Shown here piece by piece: positions 22,494 to 33,900 of a stretch of 64,000 nucleotides of DNA. A program made the translations under genes and the position numbers. The stretch lies in assembly GCA_949710005.1 (NCBI GenBank), contig OX453275.1, positions 2,919,973-2,983,972 on the forward strand, given 5' to 3'. This DNA comes from Ricordea florida (taxonomy: Eukaryota > Cnidaria > Anthozoa > Corallimorpharia > Ricordeidae). The notes beneath the pieces are model-generated. The model was not told the origin of the DNA. It ran no database searches and worked only from the letters and a program-made list of their open reading frames with translations. The stretch's first letter is position 1, and every line of letters starts with the position of its first letter.

Positions 22494-24062
22494 TATATTT
22501 AACCTAACTTGGACGTCCTCTTGGGAAGGTCGAGTGAAAGATTATCAAAGAATGACTTTAATTGGATTGCATTTTAGTTTAGTACAAAAGCTAAATGCGA
22601 CCGCACTCAAATAAAGGCACTATCTGTTCATTTATTTATTTATTTATTTATTTATATATTTAACCTAACTTGGACGTCCTCTTGGGAAGGTCGAGTGAAA
22701 GATTATCAAAGAATGACTTTAATTGGATTGCATTTTAGTTTAGTACAAAAGCTAAATGCGACCGCACTCAACAACAGGGTCATTAAGAGGGACTGTCCTC
22801 AATACTGTTACTCAACCAACACCGGCCCGTCTATAACTAACTCTATAACATCCTCTTTGATGACAGGAGGGTTCTACCAGAACACAGTTGGTCATTTCGG
22901 ACCCCTTGCAGGACGTACTGGCTGTTTAGCGTGTCCCAGGGGGACTTATGTGGAGATGGACAAAATACCGGGGAAACATCAGTACACGTGCCGAGTGTGT
23001 CCGGCCGGTATGTCATTCAATCTGATTTTTCATGGAATAGAAAGAAAAGATCCTTTTATCGTGAGCTAAGCCTTTTTCCTGTGTGATCAAACGCAGCTCC
23101 CTTAAAGCTCTAATTTCATTCGACCTCTACACGGCACAGCACTTTTGTTTTCAGACTGTTTGATTTCTTTTTTTTTTTTTTTTTTTTTGGTGCGTTCCAT
23201 CGTACCTGCTTTGTCGTCTAGATTAGCCTAGAGAGCACTTTTACATAGATTTAATAACATTCAAATGCTCGATGGAATTGCTGACGAAATGTTCTTTTAA
23301 ATTCACTGAAAATGTGCAATCGATTATGCGAGAATGATCAATCCCATTTACTATTTTGTACAAGTTTGCGGAAGTTCTTCCTCTGGGCCCTGGTTATGGG
23401 AGCCGATCAGCACTAACTCAGGATTAAATCGTTACTGAGGTTTAATGCCTTACCGTGGATCAGCACTTATCGGCTTTGTAGGGACCGGGCTTTGATTAGG
23501 TTGAGCCAGCCTGTTTTGTTAGGGTCATTTTGTCTAGATATCATAGTTTACACGTATATGACCCACATATAATTACAATCAAAGCTCTCCTTGCGACCAC
23601 TCTCGTAAGCAACCAGCTCTGGTTACGAATTTCCGAGGGGGTCGCTTACGAGAGCTTCGACTGTACTGTTGATTTTACATAAATATCGTCCTTCCCTAAG
23701 GCTCGAAGACCGACGAGTGGTCCAGTTACCGAGGTTGTTTTTGCATCGATTCGTTCTACCGGAGAGGCCGATTTAGCCGTTGCGAGGCGTGTCCCAAAGG
23801 AGTGCGCGGGATCCTTTGTAACGAAACAATGCTTGTGAAGGAAGGCTATTGGTGGAGATTCAGAGACCACAATGAAAGCTGGGAATACCAGCGCTTCGTG
23901 GACGCCCTAATGGTCCCTGATGAACATTATAACCCCAACGATGTTGATTTCTCGGGAGAATTCCCCAAGGCCTATCCGTGTCCTAAGGCAGCTTCCTGTC
24001 TAGGACTACTGAACTCTGTCAGGAAACCCTGCCAGACAGGGTATGGAGGGCCACTTTGTGAG
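21076..24062 (+). CDS. LRR gene copy A: cysteine-rich ectodomain exons
   Basis: Exons are 21076-21150 (75 bp), 21269-21438 (170 bp), 22867-23007 (141 bp) and 23701-24062 (362 bp). Phases chain as 2, 1, 1, 0. Two exons end in the same CPAG motif (CQPCPAG; CRVCPAG) and start the next with GGFYQ or GSKTD. This is the GCC2/GCC3 (ephrin-receptor-like, TNFR-like) cysteine pattern. The last exon holds SRCEACPKG, a Trp-rich WWRFRDHNESW stretch and CQTGYGGPLCE, an EGF-like closing motif. This is an extracellular stalk between the LRRs and the membrane region. The introns carry several MITEs and tRNA remnants. Confidence 0.8.
21702..22231. mobile_element. MITE with 25-30 bp terminal inverted repeats (copy A intron)
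   Basis: The left end GGGACTGAGTAATAATTATC and the right end (reverse complement GGGACTGTGCAATAATTATC) match over about 30 bp and are followed by C/G-rich stretches. The element is 530 bp without coding potential. The identical insertion in copy B (61439-61968) shows it predates the segmental duplication. Confidence 0.8.
22425..22768. repeat. Two tandem units with internal (TTTA)n, copy A
   Basis: A unit of about 165-185 bp (CTCAAATAAAGGCACTATC, then a TTTA run, then AACCTAACTTGGACGTCC through GCGACCGCACTCA) occurs twice. The units differ in TTTA count. The same pair occurs in copy B (about 62163-62488) with different TTTA counts, so the tandem duplication is older than the segmental one. 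Confidence 0.85.
23574..23665. mobile_element. Short MITE, about 92 bp (copy A intron)
   Basis: The ends TACAATCAAAGCTCTC and (reverse complement) TACAGTCGAAGCTCTCG form a TIR, with the inner parts GCGACC and TTACGAG also mirrored. It is non-coding. The same element sits in copy B at 63292-63383. Confidence 0.65.
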
Positions 24063-24535
24063 GTACGTTCAGTGGAGGAGGGTGAGGAAGAGTTATTCAA
24101 AGGATCCATTGGCTTTCGGCTAAATAAGGTCATTAGGGCATAAATCGCAGGCGGTTACCACTACCCCTTCCATATAAATGAAATGTCGCATCCCCCCTGT
24201 AAATGGCATACACCATCACCTCTCCTGTGGATGAACTACCACCACCTCTCCCCTGTGAGTAACATATCACTCTAACTTCTCCATGGAGGAAGTATCACCA
24301 CCCCTACTCCGTGAATAAAAAATCACTACCCCTCCTCCGTGAATGAGAAAATAGCCAGCGTCAATAGTAAACTTCCGGGTACAGGTCTAATTTTCTTACA
24401 GCGGGTTTCAATTTATACAATCTATCTATCTGAAAGATCATGTAACATGCAGATTTTTGTTAAATAATTTGTTCCCTTGTATGCCAGCTATATTTTCTGT
24501 ACGGCATAACTATAAGGTCGTATTAGGTTCACAAG

Positions 24536-27175
24536 GAATCAAATCTCGAAATTTGCCAAATGCCCCACTCTACCCTGGCTGATTGCTCAAGTGTCTGTTA
24601 TTTCCCTGGTCATATTCGTTCTTATCTTCATTCTTGTACGAGACGAGAAGAAGGCTAGGAGCAAAGAAAGGACGCTGTCTGATGTAGTGCTGGCTCGATT
24701 GAAAATTATTATCGGCTTTTACCAGGTAAAACCGCCAAAAGATTATCAAAACAACAAAAGGAAAGTGATAACAATACATGGTCGTCGCCACGAATTTAGC
24801 AAATACTGGGTTCACCCCCGCCGCAGTTCGAGCTCGCGAAAGAATTACGAGAAAAACTGAAGTTGGAAATGCATTAATTTAGAGATATTTGTTTGTTAAA
24901 AATAGAAAAAAGTACGAGAAGATAAGAGGTTTTAAGTTTGGTTCAAAATAGAGGGGTATTCAAAACAACAGATACTGCGACGTTCGGTTGCATGCATCCA
25001 TCGCTGAATTTGCCACAATATTCCTGACATCAAAATTGTTCTCGTACCTGAAGGTCACGGCGGGAACACTGGATGCCTTTTCGTATGTTCAGTGGCCCGA
25101 AGCGCTGCTTCAACTGAGTAACTACGCCAAATTTGTGCAACTGAATCTGGTGCAGATTGCTCCGCTTCACTGTTTCAGAGACAACCTCAAGATGAACGCT
25201 TATGTAGGACTGTTCCTCACTGTGGCTTTGAATGTTGGAGCTATTATTGTCGCTTTCGTTTATTATCAAGTGAAGAAAATATTCACCAGGTAAGACTCCG
25301 CTGACAACAATTCCTATAGACCCCTCTTCAAAGGAGATAGGAATGGCGCGCAATTCCGGGACTGACCTCAAATGGTTTGAACTCGATTGACTCAAAAAGC
25401 AACCCTAAAATTTATAGATGAACAGGTAAATGGAAAATTGCAATATTTTACCGGGATTTTAACTTACCCTGGAATGGTTTTCTTTGCTCCTGGTGGAATT
25501 GGAACTGACCTTATTCCTTTGTACATTTTGGTTTCTCAAGCAGACAAATTCATGCTTGCATGCACTCTTTTTAAATGAACAAGACAAACGATCAAATCTC
25601 CTGAGTACCATCACAAGATCTGTATTGGGAAAACAAAACGTACAAGCGAATAAGGTCTATAAAGAAACATTTACTTTGGAGGAGGAAAGAAACTTGCGAA
25701 AAGTGAAGAGTGCCCGGACAAAGACCAGGCCAAGGCAAGGAATAAAAAACCAACCAGAAACTATGACTATTGGTACTCCTTAAAAATTGTTGAACGTAGT
25801 TTCTTCTGCCATTACAGAATAAAGGAGGACATGACTGATAAAGAAAAAGAAGAAGAAATCTCACACAGCAAAGAGCACTGTTATCGCAGTGCATTCTTGG
25901 TAATGTTTATTACATTCCCTGAAGCAAGTTCCCGGATCCTGCGCATGCTTCCTCCAGCATGCCAGCAGATCTGCCAGGTTGGTGTTTAACTGAGTATACC
26001 GATAACCAACGTCTAAACCAGGAGTCAATTCAATAAAATCTATGCAAATATAATATACAGAGGAAGCTATTATTTTCAAATTTTGAAACAATGGCTACAC
26101 TTGTAAATTACACTTGTAATTTGCATTTTTTTTTGGTTGTTTTGCACTTACGTTAAGCATTATGATCCGTCTCTTTTTTTGTCCATTTCAGGACGTAGCT
26201 ATGAAGGATTGTACCTACTACCTGAAGATGGACTACAGTGTTAAATGCTTCGACAAAACGTACAATAAGTACGTTAACGCGGCATACTTTGGCTCGATAT
26301 ATCCAGTGCTTTTTCCTTTCTTTATTGTGGTGGTGCTTTATTGGTTCTACTACCGACCGCAGATCAAAAACCGCGATAAAAACCCTGAACCAGAGCGGTA
26401 TGAGATTGTCGAGGGCATGCGCTTTATTTACGAGAACTACAGCGAGCGCTGCTGGTACTGGGAAATAGTTGAAACGGTCAGGAAGTTGATTCTCACTTCC
26501 GGTCTAGCGTTGATTGGTGCCGAGGGACGTACGTACATCGGAATGGCAGCAATGGCGTCTGGCTTCTATGCTGTTGCACATGCGCAGGCCCGCCCAATTC
26601 CAGACAAGTTTGAGCACCTCTTACAGCTGGCTTCTCTTGTGGCGACGTTTTTCAACTTGAGTGTTGGCGTTCTTTTACGAATACCATCCGAAATGGTGAA
26701 CTACTCAATCGAGAAGGACAAAGATTCCCTTGGGGTCACTGTGCTTTTGGTCACCGCTAATGTCCTGGTGACCGGATTGATAGTTAGTAAGTAAAGATTT
26801 CTGTATTTCATTGATCGTAATTATTCATCAAGTGACTTTTGTTTGCAACCATCACTCAAGTGACATCAGTTGCAACCATCCATCGGCCTATGTACTGGGC
26901 TATTGGCTGCCCAAATTGCATAAAAAGATAATTTACGGGATTAGACGTTAGCATACTGGTTAAATGTTGCTATTTTTCTATTATTTTCAGTCCGTTACCT
27001 GGTGTCGCTGGGTCAAAGTCTTTACGCAGTAATCAAGAACCCACAGTGCAACTGGGAATGCTGTCTGAGCGTGATTTTATCGGTGCAGGACGCTGGCTCG
27101 AATCTTACGGGCGTCGGTGGTGATATGGGAGGTCAGGATTTCAAGGGTAATCTTGCTCAAGGGAACGACTTCACG
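24536..27175 (+). CDS. LRR gene copy A: multi-pass membrane exons
   Basis: Exons end at 24725 (5' end uncertain, see findings), then 25054-25289, 25818-25977, 26192-26786 and 26991-27175, chaining in phases 0, 2, 0, 1 and 0. The first has CPTLPW and a hydrophobic VISLVIFVLIFILV segment. The second carries FYQ|VTAGTLDAFSYVQWP and a TM segment (VGLFLTVALNVGAIIVAFV). The fourth holds at least four hydrophobic segments (for example PVLFPFFIVVVLYWF and LVATFFNLSVGVLL). This is a plasma-membrane domain of about 6-7 passes following a GCC2/3 stalk, an architecture known from uncharacterised cnidarian and other invertebrate receptor-like proteins. Ligand and signalling partner are unknown. Confidence 0.75.
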
Positions 27176-27576
27176 GTAAAACAGACATGCCCATGCGTAA
27201 AACCAATGATAATGATAATGATAATAATAATAACTTTATTTTCGTGTCAACATGTTCTCGGTAAAAGCATGTTCATTCTAAGACGAATTACATTGAATCA
27301 GTCTGAAAGAGATGTACGATAATTGAAAAGTGTGGATTCATTATTGCAAGGCTAAGTCTTTGGTTCGTTTTACGTATTCAAAATTGAAGACTGCACATGG
27401 CTCGTATATGCTCGTATATGACATGTATAAGACTCGTACGTGCTTGTAAATGACCCGTTTGTGACTCGTTTGTACTCGTATACTCGTGAGAGAGTCGACA
27501 GTTGCAATACGAAGTCGTATGTCAACTGTATATACTCATAAAAGACAATGGAAAGGTTCATTTTCTTTTGCTTCAG

Positions 27577-28008
27577 GTTCCCACAATGGGAAGCACGGTT
27601 GGTGACATAGGGATCTTAGACTTGGGAGTGGAAAACCAGGGAGCCGACGAAAACGAGGAAGAGAAAACTAAAAGGAAGGAAGACATTGAGAAAAAACCAG
27701 CAGATAGCTCTGGGTATGATGATGGTGACTCACAGGAAGGATCGGTTAGCCCGACCACTTCAGAAAGTCCGAGGTTAGACAAACCTTGCCCTTCGATAGA
27801 CAGCCCAGACAGCACGCCAAAAGGTACGGAACAAGACGACAGCACTGATGAGAAAACGGAGAGCTTAAGTCATGGCAAGGAAACTTCATTAGAGAAGCAG
27901 AGTGGAGTTCCAGAGGTGAAGATCAACGGTGAAGATCAACGGCTACAAACTGCCGTTGGATCACCCGGTTGCCGCTTCCAACCCAGCCCTCGACACCAAA
28001 GATATTGA
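27577..28008 (+). CDS. LRR gene copy A: cytoplasmic tail exon, frame-shifted end
   Basis: After a CAG acceptor the tail starts VPTMGSTVGDIGILDLG and is acidic, rich in Ser, Glu, Asp and Lys, consistent with a disordered cytoplasmic region. A perfect 13-bp tandem duplication (27915-27927 repeated at 27928-27940) shifts the frame, so translation ends at 28006-28008. Without the second copy, the other frame stays open to 28159 and continues in the same acidic/basic style (KIDVIGAKTNDALEL). The 3' end is probably near the AATAAA at 28453. Confidence 0.75.
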   Translation, partial: VPTMGSTVGDIGILDLGVENQGADENEEEKTKRKEDIEKKPADSSGYDDGDSQEGSVSPTTSESPRLDKPCPSIDSPDSTPKGTEQDDSTDEKTESLSHGKETSLEKQSGVPEVKINGEDQRLQTAVGSPGCRFQPSPRHQRY

Positions 28009-28452
28009 CGTAAAAGAAACGAGAAGCGAAGCGATCGTGCTTGAAATTGTTGATGAGGATCTTGCAAAGAAGCCCGAAAAGATGGCGAAGATAGACGTGA
28101 TTGGAGCAAAGACTAATGATGCTTTGGAGTTGGACAACATCCAAGAAACAGGCTTCTGATGTTATTCATGCAGTCATTCACGAGATTGCAATTCTTTCCT
28201 CTCGTAGGGATAACGATAATTTTAATCAGACGTAGACGTTCGATAGCACAGCTTTTTAGATAGTCTTATTGAGTCAGCAGCACCTCAGAGTAATAATGAT
28301 CAAAGCTAGATTTCAAGTTTTTCTCTAACACAGAATAGAAAGATGATGATAAGACATGCCAATATATTGCACAAAGTTATATGATGTATAATTCCTATTC
28401 CATCACTGTAGTTGTTCCTTCCCAAGAAGGAACATATTGTTGTTGGTGCCTA

Positions 28453-28458
28453 ATAAAA
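28453..28458 (+). promoter_or_regulatory. Candidate poly(A) signal of LRR copy A
   Basis: AATAAA lies about 300-450 bp after the two possible stop codons of the tail exon and ahead of a MITE. It is the first clear signal in this stretch. Confidence 0.4.
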
Positions 28459-28512
28459 TAGCATACCAACGCAAAATCTCTTTTCGAATAATTTCCGTCA
28501 AGCAAAATGGTA

Positions 28513-28970
28513 GCGTCTAGCCCCCCCCGGGGGGGGGTACTCCCATATATGGGCTATATAGGTACGTGCCGCGGAATAGGGTATGGTTTTTGAGGTTCTC
28601 AGTCCTTAAAAAGGGTATCTTTTTTGACCCTTTTGTTTCTGTGTCCCTGGTGTGGTCCTTAGATAGGGTAGCTTAATTGTATTATCTAATACTGGAGTGT
28701 GAAAACGCCCGCCTAAACGAACAGTTTTTTTGTAACTTGATGTATCCGTTTAAGTATTAACAAAGTGATTTTGCAACAGAGGTTTAATAGCCGTTAGGCG
28801 GGTAAATACACGTAACACCTCTTCAAGCCACATTATTTTGGGCCTTAAAAAGGTATCAGTTTTCGCTTTCTTAGTCCTTAAATAGGGTTAGGGTTCACGA
28901 ACCTTCGCGGCACACCCCTATCCGAAATTCGCGGGAGTACCCCCCCCCCCCCCCCCCCCGGGGCGTCTAG
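28513..28970. mobile_element. MITE 1 with G-run termini and 8-bp target duplication
   Basis: The element spans 28521-28962. It begins with a C-run/G-run then GTACTCCC and ends GGGAGTAC then a C-run, as inverted repeats. The direct repeat GCGTCTAG flanks both ends (28513-28520 and 28963-28970), an 8-bp target duplication as made by hAT-type transposases. It has no coding capacity. Internal text contains repeated (T)AGGGTA-type motifs. Confidence 0.8.
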
Positions 28971-30981
28971 CTCACTGTGACTGTTAAAAGCGTAATGTCA
29001 CTTGCTAAGCACTTCTCGCGGTGAACTTGGACGGGCAGGAATTGCTTTACCAATTGAATAAAGCCAGGTATCACGGAGAATCAGGTGTGATTGACGGTGA
29101 TTTATTGGCGATAATCAAATGTAAACTGAAATACAATGCAGCGAATAAACCAATTACTATATAGTAGCTAATTGCAGAAAACGGGATACACGCAATAGCA
29201 GTCACGATACGAGAATGCTTGCGTGAGCGTAGTTGCAAGCCTACAAACGATATTGATATACTAAAGACGCGAAAAACCTTCTTAAGACCTGTAACTTAAT
29301 GAAACTTAAACTATACGAAGTTCTTTAAACTAGATGTGACGCCCTAACAAAACGCAAAGGTAAACTGGTGAAGCTGGGGCGTTACCACATGGCTTTATGG
29401 CTTGTAACATTAAATAATCTCGCGAAGAAAGTCGCACTTAAGGATTCTCGTAGTTCTTAGGTGGCCTTATAAGGTAAGGATATTGCAGTACTTACACATC
29501 GGTTCCCGCTTGCACTCTCAAGGCCAGGGGTAACTTTAGGATCAAAGGGCTGAGTGACTTATGCTCTGATGGCTAGAATGGATACTTATGACTACTGAAG
29601 AGAGGTCGCTGTGCTGACTCTTGTATCTTTACGTGGGAAACTAATGACGTCACTTTAAGGCGGGCAAAATTGGCGAATTAAAAGGAATCACTTGTTAATA
29701 ATTAGAAACCGGTTAGGAGAAGGAGATTTGTTACAAAAATAATTTCGGTTTACACGACCTCACCAAGAAGCTAGACCTGCTCCAGGCTAGCTGCACCTCC
29801 CGCAAATTGTGCGCTTCCCTTCTAGGTTACCAGTCGTTTTATTCCTAGTTGAGGCGTTTAGTTCAAGAAACTACTGGTTTGTTGACGTGTCAAGCAAACC
29901 TCTATGAATCAGAACGCCAACTTCCATAATCGCGTTTCCAAGGAAATGGTTACGAATCCAACAGAAGCTGGGTGCGAAACGACATCGGATTGAGTACGAA
30001 TCTTCCGAATTTGAGCACGAAACGACTCTATGCTCTCTTGTGTTCTTCTAAGTTCACGCGTTTGTCCATTCCCTGATATACGCGCGCTTTGTATGAGCGG
30101 TAGGATAGTAAGATATCATTCTACAGTAAGACAGCAATCACACCAGCAAAACTATTTATTTGTCATTTAAGTAAAACATTCCTAAGGGCTTATAAAGCAA
30201 AAAAAATCATTAAATATCTAGAGTAAAATGCTACATTGATAAAAACAATTTAAAATATTAAAAAATTTTAGGTGATCACAAACGAGGCAACTTAGTTGAA
30301 ATAATTATGATTCTAAGTATCACTCCTTTTAATGCTTTTTTTTTTGCACTTGGTGCATTACAGCGGGGAAAATATACTATTAAAAAACGAGAAAGGTAGC
30401 TCAGTTCAAAAAGTAAAGGTAATGCGTCCGAACATTGTTAAAATAATGAAAAGACTTTCCAAATTGACTAAAAGCAATGCAACATTTGCAGCTGGTTACA
30501 TTACATTCCAGACTGTCCCAACTTCTATTATCGAAGCATACATAAAATACATTTAAAAAGGAACAAAAAAAGCTCAGTTAATAGGCTTAACTACGGTAAA
30601 TATGCCTTCACTATGTAAAAGCTGTTTGGATGGTAAATAATAGTACTGAAAAATAGTAAAAGTCGTAGCATCCTGGACACATCGACTTTTAGTCAAACAG
30701 AAACAAAATTAAAAAAAAACTTTGTCTCTTCGGTTCTTTCCCAAATCAAAAGAAAAAATAATCAACACCAGGAAAATGAGGGGTTGATTGGTAAAAGCTA
30801 CATTTTGCGATTGGACAGTAGGGATGAGTTATAATATCATCTTTCTTTAAAAAGTAGGGCGTACAACGTATAGCTGACAAGAGACATATGCTAAAATACC
30901 ATTTTGCAAGTTACTGAGAGTCAGCGGTCTCAGTATAGGGAGTGTTCTGACTTGTGGTAGGTGTGAATGTAGCGCACAGTG
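28971..30981. other. Intergenic DNA between the LRR gene A and the GTPase gene
   Basis: This is the convergent 3' space of two genes. It is non-coding, with AT-rich stretches near 30180-30260. A TTTATT at 30155-30160 reads AATAAA on the minus strand and could serve the GTPase gene, 0.8 kb beyond its stop. No further gene was recognised. Confidence 0.4.
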
Positions 30982-33900
30982 TCAGTCGAGTATTACGATG
31001 GCCTCACTTTCATCTTCACTACCTTCCTCGACATAAGAACGGCCAACTTTTCCAAAGACATTGATCAGCTTTTGGTGACTGTGAGTGATACAGACTACTT
31101 GGTAGCCAATAACACCGCGCACTGCAAGGGCCCGAGTAAACGACCTATCGCTGCCTCGCACTCCCCAGTGGGAATTGTCCCTCTTGCGTTTGTCCCTATC
31201 TTGCACTTGGAATTCTTCATCGTTGAAAATGATGTCATCTGTGACGAAGTTCATCCCTTGTAGCGCAGATGCGTTGTTTAGCACCACTTGGTATCGTTGT
31301 TCACTTCGCATGTAATGCTCGGAGGGGTATTTGGCCATGTAGTCGTACCTCCTGGTAGATACATGAGCCAGTGCCACGCCAGCAATGCGGTTGATATTAT
31401 CGTGAAACATCTTTTCCTTGCATTTGTCAACAAACTTTTGTTGGAAACAGCTCAGTTGTTTTTTCTTCTCTTCATCCTGTCCACAGTCAACTGAAACTTT
31501 ATCCATGGTGAATGGGCTGTCTAACCGTCCTACATTCATCTGTACCTCCTCAAAACTCTTGTCGTTCAACAAAAGCGAACGGGCAACGTTCTTCGTTTTC
31601 TTTGCCCATGATGGCCAGTCTTGAACGAATTCGTCCCAGAGGTCGTCCCTTTGATCGCGTGACAAGGGGTTAACAGTCTTCCTCAAACATTCTTGGTAGA
31701 CTCGCTGGCCAAACAAAAGACCCCTGCCGAACGTACATTTGTGCCAACGACGGTCATTTTCATTGAACTCGTACATTTGTTTGATGTCATCATCAACTGT
31801 CCAGTACAAACGAAAGCTTAAGCATTCTGCGAGGCTTTTGATGATCGACCTGGTCACGCCAATTCCACGACCGTTTTGTGGGAGAACAACATACCTCAAA
31901 TTTATCTGTCTGTCTTTGGGTACTACTTTCATGGCAATCGTCCGCTTTAAATCTACCAAGTGCTGCTTTTCCACAACAAGAAATATGTTGAAGTCAAGTG
32001 TGCCCTCCTGCACAGTTTCATCTACTTCTTCGCCTTCCTCCGTGGCGCTCCACGGATCCTCTTGTAGGTAGTAGTTTCCCATTATGTTTGACTGTGGGCC
32101 AGGGCGGATTGTTGGGATGAAAATAGGTGCCAGAGTATTTGCGGGATCGACAAACGTCATCCGCATAGTCTCGAGATCTTTTTGCATGGATACAGTCATC
32201 CGTACCAAAAGGCAAAACCTTTCCCGAACCTCGCTTTTCTCCAGATGCATCTCATTTTCAGGAAGCGACTGATCTTCCACAATACAGCAGGAAACACGAG
32301 ATACCTGATGGGCAAATAGCCGTTCCCTGGCCTTCTTCATGAGGCTACACACTGCAGCGTCTTGTGAATCAACGTTTTGTACTAAGTCAGGGTCAAGCTT
32401 AACTGCAAAATGATCCTTGTCACTAAGGACTTTTGTTAGGGCAACTGGCCAAAGTGTACACTTCTCCACAATACTGGGCTCTCGCAGAACTAAAGCATTT
32501 TCCTGAAGCTTTAGCAACTGCTCAAGCCTGCGGACAGGATCAACTTTCTTGTTAGGCATCTTCAAGATCTTGGTCATTTCCTCTATAATTCGTAAGTGGC
32601 TTTCTCTGGTTCGTCTTTCATATAAGCCACCTGATGCTTCTCTTAGTTGGTCCGGAAGTGTGGTGTGGTCCAACAGAGAACGTTCATAACTAGGATGTGG
32701 GTTGACGTTGCGTATTTCTTCCCTGCAAATATCAATAACGACACCCATGTTCTTGGAAAGAAACTTAAGAAGATCAAGTCGACCTGCAGGTCTCACCACA
32801 CGAAACAACTCCTTGACATCGCTTTTAAGACATTCCACTAGCTGAAGAGGGGAGTGTTTGTTCCGCTGTAAATCTCGAGAGGATTGCACCACAATGTTCA
32901 ACACTTTTTCAAGTAGGTCGTGAAGAAATTCAATACAAAGACCTTTCCTACCTTCCTCGTCATAACGCGTCCAATCCTTCTTTATTTTTCGAAATGAAAC
33001 CCGATTTTTGCACTTTTTGGACTCAATTACTTGACAAACATAGCCCCGAGCTTTAACTGTGCAATAGCTAAGTATTCTACCTTCACATAGCATCTCAGCC
33101 AATTCTCTGTGATCTTCGGGAATCTCTCGAGAAGCAGCACTGTAAGCGTCTTCTACTGCAGTGATCAGCTTTTTTCTAAAAATTTCCAGAGCATCTTCGA
33201 CGGCAGTTAAAACAAATGCCACGAGTTCTTCTGATCTCAAAAACTCGTCACAAATGGTACTGAGGTTTTCTGCGTCACCACTGAAAAGCACATTTTTCTC
33301 GTCTAGGAAAGACTCCGCAAGAATGTCCGCTTCTCGAACATCATAATAAATCTCAAAGATTGGATAATTAACTTTGACATTTACTTCCTCGACCCTCTGG
33401 GCAACTTTTTTGACACTGGCACACGATTTATTTAGTTGGGTTTTAAGCTTCTTGGCAGCCCAATGGACCTTCTTTAGAAAAGGATGAAACTTGTTCTTTC
33501 TCCTGACAGTATTTATATGGTTGTTAATGACACTCTTTAAGGTCTTTAGAAAATCAGGATTTTTTGGATGAAACACGATAACCTCACTTTCCTCTTGTAA
33601 CCTTTCCAGAAGATCCTCTCCCCCAAGCTGAGGTAGCTTCTCTTTAACTTTCTCGTACCTCTGGGTGATGTTCCCGTCTTCAGTGGACAACAAAGTCGAC
33701 CACGCCCTTTTAAGGTTCTCTCTCTGTTCCTTGTAACGAACTTGAAAGGCCTCCTGGTCTTCTTCATGCTGGTACAAATGGGGTGCGGTCACAGAGTCTC
33801 TGCCTGGGTTGTCGATGAGAACAAGCTTCGGCCTTAATACGTATTCGAACTCATCGTGCATTCTAAAGATAGTACTTAAATCTTCTGATGAGACTGGGCG

